A stretch of 64,000 nt of DNA from Lentisphaera marina (GTDB taxonomy: Bacteria > Verrucomicrobiota > Lentisphaeria > Lentisphaerales > Lentisphaeraceae). The position numbers and the translations under genes were made by a program. This document shows positions 57,960-64,000 of the stretch, one piece after another (position 1 is the stretch's first letter; each line of letters opens with the position of its first letter). The stretch lies in the NCBI RefSeq assembly GCF_028745505.1, contig NZ_JAQZZL010000002.1, positions 2,108,001-2,172,000 on the forward strand, written 5' to 3'. The notes under the pieces are model-generated. The model made no database searches. It was not told where the DNA came from and worked only from the letters and a program-made list of their open reading frames with translations.

Positions 57960-59054
57960 CTACATCACGCGAGTAATAAGTGATTTAGTTGCTCTTCTAA
58001 ACAGTTTGGTGGGTTTTTGCTTCTCAATATTAAAATCATTGCTGATCAATGACACCTGATTGATGCGACAAATCTTTCTTAAGACCGCAATACTGTGGTT
58101 GTCTGCTGTAGTTAAATCACTGATATCCATTTGTTTAAAACCATCTTGACTGATTAAACTAGAGACTTTATTTAACATTTTTTTGTTAAAGCTACCTACA
58201 ACTTTTATTGATCCATTCAAGCCATCCCAATGATCTTGTAATTTGAGAACTTTATGGTTAAACCAATTGAGCAAGTTTAAACGGCCATGAACGATAAATG
58301 ACATCAATAACAGGATTTGGCGGAAGTATCTTCTCCAGAGCTTTCTAGGCTCCATGATCAAACGATAGGCCCACTCAAGTCCTAAATTTTGAATAGCTTG
58401 AGGTGCGCGGTTCACTTCTCCACTTATGAAATTATAACTACCACCAATACCGATGCTTACTGGTACCTGAAGTTGGTCCTTATAACGTCTAAAAAACATT
58501 TCTTGTTTAGGGTTACCTAAGCCTAGAAAAAGAATTTTTGCTCCTGAATTATTAATTTTTTCTATGAGTTGCTCATCATCTAAAACTTCTCCTTCTTTAG
58601 ATACCATTGGAGAAGCAAAACCTGCAGCTTTTAAACGAGGGTACTTATCCTTTAAACTGCGATGAGCTTTGCGAGATAATTGAGTACTTTCCCCAATGTA
58701 GAAAATTTTGTGTCCTAGAAGCGCTGCATAACGAGCTATATCAAAGACCATGTCTGCACCCGTAACACGTTCTTTCATGGTTGCATTGTTCATTTTCCCA
58801 AAGCAAACAATTGGCATCCCATCTGCAGTAACTAAGTCTGCATTTTTCAGTGTATCATAAAGCTCTTCATTTTTTACTTTCAAGCTAAACGTATTGAAAC
58901 AGTTAGACAAAAAATCCATGTTTAAAGTAGCTACATACTGAGCTTTTTTTTCACGATCGTAACGTTTTAGTAATTCATGAATTACATTTATAGTTTCCTT
59001 TTTGTTCAAAGTCGAAACTGGAATGCCGAAGATGTTGGTATTTGTGATAATCAT
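57960..59054 (-). CDS. WecG/TagA/CpsF (GT26) glycosyltransferase with C-terminal STAS-like domain
   Basis: The start at 59054 follows AAGGGA; a longer frame adds 15 unsupported residues. Residues ~1-240 form a GT26 enzyme: YVATLNMDFLSNC, LKNADLVTADGMPIV, KERVTGADMVFDIARYA, KIFYIGESTQL, ILFLGLGNPKQEMFF, and GIGGSYNFISGEVNRAP. It transfers a sugar to a lipid-linked intermediate. The last ~95 residues (GSIKVVGSFNKKM, FKQMDISDLTTADNHSIAVLRKICR) look like a STAS domain, an uncommon fusion that could mediate regulation or contacts. Confidence 0.85.
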   Translation of the reverse strand: MIITNTNIFGIPVSTLNKKETINVIHELLKRYDREKKAQYVATLNMDFLSNCFNTFSLKVKNEELYDTLKNADLVTADGMPIVCFGKMNNATMKERVTGADMVFDIARYAALLGHKIFYIGESTQLSRKAHRSLKDKYPRLKAAGFASPMVSKEGEVLDDEQLIEKINNSGAKILFLGLGNPKQEMFFRRYKDQLQVPVSIGIGGSYNFISGEVNRAPQAIQNLGLEWAYRLIMEPRKLWRRYFRQILLLMSFIVHGRLNLLNWFNHKVLKLQDHWDGLNGSIKVVGSFNKKMLNKVSSLISQDGFKQMDISDLTTADNHSIAVLRKICRINQVSLISNDFNIEKQKPTKLFRRATKSLITRVM

Positions 59055-59181
59055 TTTAGTTCCCTTAATTTTAGGAACTATATAAAAAACGCCGTGCACA
59101 AAACAGATAGATAATCTTAAGTATATTTATTTCAATTACTTATGAATTATTTTCAACTTATTATTCAGGTCATAAGTCTAA

Positions 59182-59213
59182 CATTTCACACATTAATCAC
59201 TATTTAGTGACAC
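59182..59213 (-). promoter_or_regulatory. GTGTCACTAA-N11-TG element before the GT26 gene
   Basis: The minus-strand sequence GTGTCACTAA is followed after 11 nt by TG, matching the elements at 36872, 38896 and 41761 except for the first base. It lies in a 170-bp gap inside the export gene cluster and may be an internal promoter for the GT26-to-nitroreductase genes. Confidence 0.35.
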
Positions 59214-59224
59214 ATAATTCACGC

Positions 59225-60700
59225 TTACTTTGAAGATTTCTTATTAATTATTTCTAATAAGGGATCAAGTAAATTTAATCGCCATAAGATCACAAAATTA
59301 CTAGCAATAAATAGAGTAGCTAAAGCAAACTCAGCCCACAGGCTAGTTCTGCTTGGTAGCAAGCTACACATAAAACTTAAAAAGGAGACCGTTAGAATAA
59401 TTTTTAGGAAAAATTTAAATGGGAACCATATACCTCCAATTAAACGACGAATAACGCTCAATCTAATAGGAATTGTTAATACAAAGGTCATAAAGACTGC
59501 GGCTACAGCACCATTTAAACCATATGTAGGAATTAGAATAATATCTAATGATATGTTAACAATGACCTGCAAAATAAGGAGTCCCACTGTACGTGAATTT
59601 TTTTCCAGAGTTGTGACAGCCATAGATAAAGGCATTGATATAAGTGGTAAAACATGAATTAAGCTAAAGTATTTAGCAACTGAGCCCGCTTGCTGCATGT
59701 CTTCTCCATACAGCTTACCAACCAATGCTTCTGAAAATAAAAATCCCGTAGCCGCCAAAGGTGCTGAAAGTAAGATCAATACTTTAAACATTGAGTTCAC
59801 CATTTTTGGCAGAAGCTTCTTGTCTCTTTGATAAGCTTCTGCGAATGCAGATGAGAAAAGTGTTTGTAAAGCCATGGGGATAAAGGTTATCGCCAATAGA
59901 GGTAAGCTATATCCCAACTCATAAAAACCAGCTACTGCAGGCATGAAGCAATAGGCCAAGACAAAAACTTCTGTATACTGTAACATTAAGGAACGTAGTA
60001 AGCCATTAAACCAGACTGGACTGGCTAATTTAATTACACGTCGACCAGCAATTGAAATGCCATTCTTTATACTTGGTTTTTGGAGACATTTTCTTAAACG
60101 AAATAAACCACATAAAGTTGTAATTCCTAGTGCTGCGAATTCCGCAAATAATATGTATTCGATATGAATCTCTTCTTGAGAACATACCCATAAAATAGCC
60201 ATAAAAACCAAAGCGGATTGCAGTACTGCTATCATGGCAACTGTCTTCGCTTCAAATAAAGCTGTTAAGCTATCTGTCACCGTATTTTTGACCACCCAGG
60301 CTAAAATCCACACAAACACCAAAAAGAGTAAATAATCTGAGCTAGTGCTTAAATATTGAAACACCTGAGCTTTTATGAGGTAGATAAATGATATACATAT
60401 TAACCAGCTCGTAAATTGGCAGAATAAACTACGACATAAAAATGCTTTTATACTCGAATAGTTTTTCTCCAATTCAATCTCTGGTAAGTAGCGTAAAATA
60501 CAGGTATTTAGGCCAAGAGCACAAAAGATAATAAGATATTGCCCAAAGTTTTTCGATAACGCTAAAACTCCATAATCCTCTGGACTCAAAGCTTTGACAA
60601 TCATAATCGACACAAAAAAATAAACGACAAAACTAACTGCCTTTGCCGATAGCATCCAAGGAACGGAGCGTAGTGCCTTAGCTGTAAAAATACTGGACAT
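59225..60700 (-). CDS. Polysaccharide flippase (Wzx-like, MATE/MOP superfamily)
   Basis: A 491-residue protein with about 12-14 hydrophobic spans. PWMLSAKAVSFVVYFFVSIMIVKALSPEDYGVLALS in outline near the N-terminus is the hallmark of oligosaccharide flippases. It should turn lipid-linked repeat units to the periplasm for polymerisation. Its start codon is 1 bp after the phosphodiesterase-like gene's stop. No Wzy polymerase is recognised in the window, so that may be encoded elsewhere. Confidence 0.93.
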   Translation of the reverse strand: MSSIFTAKALRSVPWMLSAKAVSFVVYFFVSIMIVKALSPEDYGVLALSKNFGQYLIIFCALGLNTCILRYLPEIELEKNYSSIKAFLCRSLFCQFTSWLICISFIYLIKAQVFQYLSTSSDYLLFLVFVWILAWVVKNTVTDSLTALFEAKTVAMIAVLQSALVFMAILWVCSQEEIHIEYILFAEFAALGITTLCGLFRLRKCLQKPSIKNGISIAGRRVIKLASPVWFNGLLRSLMLQYTEVFVLAYCFMPAVAGFYELGYSLPLLAITFIPMALQTLFSSAFAEAYQRDKKLLPKMVNSMFKVLILLSAPLAATGFLFSEALVGKLYGEDMQQAGSVAKYFSLIHVLPLISMPLSMAVTTLEKNSRTVGLLILQVIVNISLDIILIPTYGLNGAVAAVFMTFVLTIPIRLSVIRRLIGGIWFPFKFFLKIILTVSFLSFMCSLLPSRTSLWAEFALATLFIASNFVILWRLNLLDPLLEIINKKSSK

Positions 60701-60701
60701 A

Positions 60702-61859
60702 TTAACTAAGTAGCCAATTCATTTCATCTATCATTACTTTGTAAATATCTTTAATTGATTTTAAATCGCTTCTCAACTTGCTGTTGCCGCATATTTGCGC
60801 GTAAGAGTCTTTATCTTTCGGGTCATAACCATGTAGGCCTGGAGTGAAATTTTCTCCCATATAACTTGGACAAATCTGCTCTCCAGAATTCATTAAAAAT
60901 ATATCTTCTCCAAATTTTTGATCCTCGAAAAACACTCCCATTTCTTTTAATTCTTTGTCTTCTAAAATACGCCCTCTTCCTGACTCCCTAAGCAAAGTTC
61001 TGACTTTGTTCCTAGCATTATCATTGAAGTACCAAAAGCGCGCCATAGTCGAATCATAAACCGCTACAAAATCCTTATCATATTCTAGTCCGAGGGAAGC
61101 AACTGCAGACTGTAGATCAAAAATAGAATGTGTATCGTGCATACCATGATCTGTAAAAACATAAAACTTCACGTCTTCATAATTATTTTCGGCAATTTCC
61201 AAAGTTTTTCTCAAGCGCTTATCGTACCAATGAATTTTCTCTTCAACCTTTTTATCTTGAGTTCCCACACCGTGCATGAGCGAATCTAATCCTCCCATTG
61301 AAACATAGGCGAATTCAATACTTTGATTTTTGAGTTTAGTTTCAAGTTTAGAAATTTTAGCATCATCACTTTGTCCGTAATGGTGTGTATGAAAATTTAC
61401 ATTCTTCTTTTGTAATTCATCAAAAATACTTTCACCTTGGTTTAAGCCTCCTGGCTCCCAAATCCTCTTTTTTTCCGCATAATCGAACATAGGTAAATAT
61501 TTAAAGGGAACATTATAAAGCATAAAATAACCTGTGAAACCATGAATTTTTTTAATCCAACTACTCAATTTTGAACGAACGCGATGATGATTCATTAATT
61601 TATCGGGCAGTAGACGTAAATATTTCAGCCATTTATATGGACAAGTTTTGGGAGCATAGTAAAAAGAATTCCAATGACCGTGCTCACTGGGACTTTTCCC
61701 TGATATTATCGATGGATCACAGGCGCTTGAGTAACCAAATACAGTCTCTAGTTTACGCATGTCTTGAATCTTATCGTTGAGGAAAAAAGAGTTTTTCTGA
61801 AGGATTTCCCACCCGAATGCATCCACAAATAAAAACAATGCTAATTTTTCTTTTTTCAT
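60702..61859 (-). CDS. Type I phosphodiesterase/nucleotide pyrophosphatase-like (alkaline phosphatase superfamily) protein
   Basis: The start at 61859 follows GGGAGA and overlaps the preceding gene by 4 nt (ATGA). The 385-residue protein has no signal peptide. It carries the alkaline phosphatase superfamily metal sites: FLFVDAFGWE, MGGLDSLMHG (Asp/His pair), VFTDHGMHD and GLHGYDP. SACDPSIISGKSPSEHGH lies where the nucleophile (Ser or Thr) is expected. It is close to the PF01663 family. In this operon it may hydrolyse a phosphodiester of a sugar or lipid carrier; this is inference. Confidence 0.75.
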   Translation of the reverse strand: MKKEKLALFLFVDAFGWEILQKNSFFLNDKIQDMRKLETVFGYSSACDPSIISGKSPSEHGHWNSFYYAPKTCPYKWLKYLRLLPDKLMNHHRVRSKLSSWIKKIHGFTGYFMLYNVPFKYLPMFDYAEKKRIWEPGGLNQGESIFDELQKKNVNFHTHHYGQSDDAKISKLETKLKNQSIEFAYVSMGGLDSLMHGVGTQDKKVEEKIHWYDKRLRKTLEIAENNYEDVKFYVFTDHGMHDTHSIFDLQSAVASLGLEYDKDFVAVYDSTMARFWYFNDNARNKVRTLLRESGRGRILEDKELKEMGVFFEDQKFGEDIFLMNSGEQICPSYMGENFTPGLHGYDPKDKDSYAQICGNSKLRSDLKSIKDIYKVMIDEMNWLLS

Positions 61860-62980
61860 AGGTACATCTCCCTTAGTTGATAAAATTTTTGTTGACACTT
61901 TTCTTGATTTTGATCACATCCTTGGACTCGACTCACAAGAACACATTCTTTAAAACTCAGTTTTTGTTTTATGAGTAAGGGAAAAATTGTAAATAAACGT
62001 TCTCTTGGATGCTTTTTGCACCAGTTGAGATCTTCAAAATTAGAGAAGCCAAAACCACGAAAATTTAAGTACAAATGTCGCAGCGATTTTCTCCAAGAGG
62101 ATTGTTTATTTTTATGGCACATGACATCAAAATAATGACTGTATTCATGAACGTCTTTTTTCAGTCTTATACTCTCGAAATCATAGTAAAATTGCAGAAA
62201 TTTCTCGTTGAGTTCTTCGTAATAACTTTCAATATCTTTCGGTAATAAGTCGGCGTCGCCAATAAATTTAAAAGCAACTGCAGATTGGTATTCTTCGATC
62301 AACCAAGAGCAGTTTTGAAAACCTCTAATTTTTTCAATTTCTGATAATTTATCTTTGTAGTAGATACCGCGGAAACCAGAAGCCATTAAAGCTGCATCTC
62401 CCATGGCTAAAACAATTTTATTCAAAAACTTCTTGAATTTTAACTGGTCAGCTTGATCAATCCCACCGCTGCTCAAACTTGTAGAAATATCTAGCAAAAG
62501 CTTTCCTCGGTTCAAGAGTAAACGCGTCGCTTCAGAGAGATCAACTGTAGTGTACTCTGGCATTAGGTCCAAAATCGCTTGGTCACCATAGACGACTTTG
62601 TGGCCATATTTCATCTCGTAATTCATCAGACTTGCATCGGCTCGTTTGAGACTATTTTCAGTATGAAGAAAAAGATCTACTGTTATACCAATTTCATCTC
62701 CCAATTCTGCCTCTAAACGATGAAAATCCTTCTGAATTTTTCGACGCTTCCATTCATTCATACTCAGACCGACAACCACTAAGTCATAATCATTAAAAGG
62801 TTGTAAGCCTTGCTCACCTTGAAAAGCAGTGCCTTCACCTCTTCCGTATGACCCCATAAGAACTATGGCTTTTATATATTGGGAGTACTTTGACTTTAGA
62901 CATTTGGCCACGATACGACATAAGTCTTGGTCAACTGTGAGGTCAAATTTCTCACCTGCATTAACTGTATACTTACTCAT
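61856..62980 (-). CDS. Nucleotidyltransferase-domain protein
   Basis: A 374-residue protein with the DNA polymerase beta-type nucleotidyltransferase signature: MGSYGRGEG (42-50) and the catalytic acids DYD (64-66) within PFNDYDLVVVG, followed by a third acid in EIGITVDLFLHT. The remaining ~270 residues are mostly helical and unassigned. The canonical role is transfer of a nucleotide to a sugar, protein or RNA. It lies between a GT2 and a phosphodiesterase-like gene with 4-nt overlaps on both sides, so the three probably work together. Confidence 0.75.
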   Translation of the reverse strand: MSKYTVNAGEKFDLTVDQDLCRIVAKCLKSKYSQYIKAIVLMGSYGRGEGTAFQGEQGLQPFNDYDLVVVGLSMNEWKRRKIQKDFHRLEAELGDEIGITVDLFLHTENSLKRADASLMNYEMKYGHKVVYGDQAILDLMPEYTTVDLSEATRLLLNRGKLLLDISTSLSSGGIDQADQLKFKKFLNKIVLAMGDAALMASGFRGIYYKDKLSEIEKIRGFQNCSWLIEEYQSAVAFKFIGDADLLPKDIESYYEELNEKFLQFYYDFESIRLKKDVHEYSHYFDVMCHKNKQSSWRKSLRHLYLNFRGFGFSNFEDLNWCKKHPRERLFTIFPLLIKQKLSFKECVLVSRVQGCDQNQEKCQQKFYQLREMYL

Positions 62981-63831
62981 AGTTTTGCCTCCTTGCGACG
63001 CGCCGCAATTTTCACCCCGCGATACAAAGCTAAATGAATAGTCACTCTGTAAAGAATATTATAGGGAATTGTTTTAAGATTTAATTTTTTAAATGATTTT
63101 ATGAGGTCACGTGCCAACTCTCTTGCACACAAGTAGAGTTGCCGAAATACAGAAGGTTTGAGCATTTGTAAGCGATAATACACAATACCATGACGGAATT
63201 TTTTTCTAAACAAACTTTTGATGCCATAGTTATGCGAGTGTTCAACCACCGCATCATGAACATATTTAAAACGAAAGCCTTCACGGTGACATTGAATAGC
63301 CCAAACTAAGTCTTCGGCATAACCATCCGCATAGAATTGAACCTTTTCCCAAACTTCTCTTTTGAAGGCACAGGCAACAGCGGAGAAACGTTTGTGATCA
63401 TCTTCACTATGATCATATTGCTTGTAAGTTCTCGAATAATCATACTTCACAATAAAATGAGCATCATCTCTAGCTAATTGGCGACTAAAAGTGGCATCGG
63501 CTCTATTTTCTAGAATAGGCTCTAAGAGCTTTCTTAACCAATCGATATCTTGAGGAATGGCATCTGCATTCAGAAAGACAACGATCTCTTCATCGCAATT
63601 CGAGATCATGTCGTTTAATACGGTTCCTGGCACATAACTGTCTGACGAAATCTTTTTTACTGACTCACTAAAGACTTGTACAACTTCTAAAGTCCCATCA
63701 GTTGAGCCTGAATCCACGTTATATAAATTGTAAGCAGAATAAGTCTGACTCAATAAGTTTTCGAGTGCTTCTCTGACATAGGGTTGCTCATTTTTAGATC
63801 TCATTATAATTGCGACTTTTTTGATATTCAT
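62977..63831 (-). CDS. Glycosyltransferase family 2
   Basis: The start at 63831 follows GGAG by about 8 nt and begins MNIKKVAIIMRSKNEQPYVREALENLLSQTY, the GT2 N-terminus; a longer frame adds an odd 19-residue Cys-rich lead. The 284-residue enzyme has VDSGSTDGTLEVV, the DxD-like VFLNADAIPQD, and DLVWAIQCHREGFRFKYVHDAVVEHSHNYG. It resembles rhamnosyl- or other GT2 transferases. It is the first gene of the minus-strand export operon (63831-49040). Confidence 0.92.
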   Translation of the reverse strand: MNIKKVAIIMRSKNEQPYVREALENLLSQTYSAYNLYNVDSGSTDGTLEVVQVFSESVKKISSDSYVPGTVLNDMISNCDEEIVVFLNADAIPQDIDWLRKLLEPILENRADATFSRQLARDDAHFIVKYDYSRTYKQYDHSEDDHKRFSAVACAFKREVWEKVQFYADGYAEDLVWAIQCHREGFRFKYVHDAVVEHSHNYGIKSLFRKKFRHGIVYYRLQMLKPSVFRQLYLCARELARDLIKSFKKLNLKTIPYNILYRVTIHLALYRGVKIAARRKEAKL

Positions 63832-64000
63832 TAGTTTTCTCCTTCTGTTTGGAGAAGCTGTTAGCAAACACCTGGAACAGTAAATCAAACAAAGTCACAA
63901 ACAATTGATTTACTTTGCTTTACAAAAAAATAAAATCTTGAAAATGCATGTTTTTATCTAAAAATAAGGAAAATATATATTCTGTTAATATTATGTAACA
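63832..64000 (-). promoter_or_regulatory. Upstream region of the exopolysaccharide operon with a 10-bp inverted repeat
   Basis: AGTAAATCAA (63879-63888) and TTGATTTACT (63905-63914) are perfect arms around a 16-nt spacer, 48 bp before the start of the first gene. This suits an operator or a leader hairpin. No clear -35/-10 pair could be assigned, and no gene is seen to the window end. Confidence 0.45.

Overview
The window looks like a piece of a Lentisphaera-type genome (Lentisphaerae, PVC superphylum). The evidence is the combination of seven formylglycine sulfatases, planctomycete-style DUF1552 and DUF1592 proteins with cytochrome c partners, two pseudopilin-like proteins with the H-X9-DG signature, ThuA-domain proteins, membrane-anchored Ser/Thr kinases next to ECF-like sigma factors, and moderate-to-low GC content. 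The genus is an inference from gene content; no rRNA or other marker is present. No tRNA, rRNA, CRISPR array or insertion sequence was found.

Layout. 1-5.8 kb: a truncated membrane protein, a DUF1552 protein, a family B (Pol II-like) DNA polymerase and a ThuA lipoprotein, all on the minus strand. 5.9-11 kb: a plus-strand operon of pseudopilin, GH95 alpha-L-fucosidase and sulfatase. 11.1-13.7 kb: the first convergent kinase/sigma pair. 13.9-17.2 kb: a glycoamylase-like exported protein and a second ThuA protein. 17.2-23.1 kb: a three-gene operon (DUF1592 multidomain protein, DUF1552 protein, dihaem cytochrome c). 23.4-27.5 kb: sodium/solute symporter, L-fuconate dehydratase and a divergent AraC regulator. 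27.6-29.1 kb: an AT-rich cassette with an H-NOX nitric-oxide sensor and a protein joining the guanylate-cyclase H-NOXA domain to a helix-turn-helix; a 38-bp direct repeat derived from the AraC gene end brackets the cassette. 29.1-31.3 kb: hipBA toxin-antitoxin pair and a Dabb lipoprotein. 31.4-38.8 kb: minus-strand operon of metallophosphatase-LamG protein, pseudopilin and three sulfatases. 39.1-41.7 kb: the second convergent sigma/kinase pair. 41.8-49 kb: sulfatases around a GH50 beta-agarase-like enzyme, plus an orphan copy of the kinase C-terminal repeat domain. 49-63.8 kb: a 12-gene exopolysaccharide synthesis and export operon.

How it fits together. GH95 fucosidase, sulfatases, symporter and L-fuconate dehydratase suggest use of sulfated, fucose-containing algal polysaccharide. 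GH50 plus sulfatases suggests an agar or porphyran-like galactan as a second substrate. The AraC regulator probably controls the fuconate gene, and a 27/32-identical sequence element shared with the DUF1592 operon promoter region suggests the two are co-regulated. The sigma/kinase pairs sit among the degradation genes and may control them.

Most notable observations: (1) a split soluble-guanylate-cyclase-like NO sensor whose output is a DNA-binding domain; (2) two bacterial kinases in which the usual ATP-binding lysine is alanine and a lysine sits instead where eukaryotic WNK kinases carry theirs; (3) a Pol II-like polymerase with intact polymerase motifs and an apparently destroyed proofreading site; (4) shared promoter-region elements linking distant operons.
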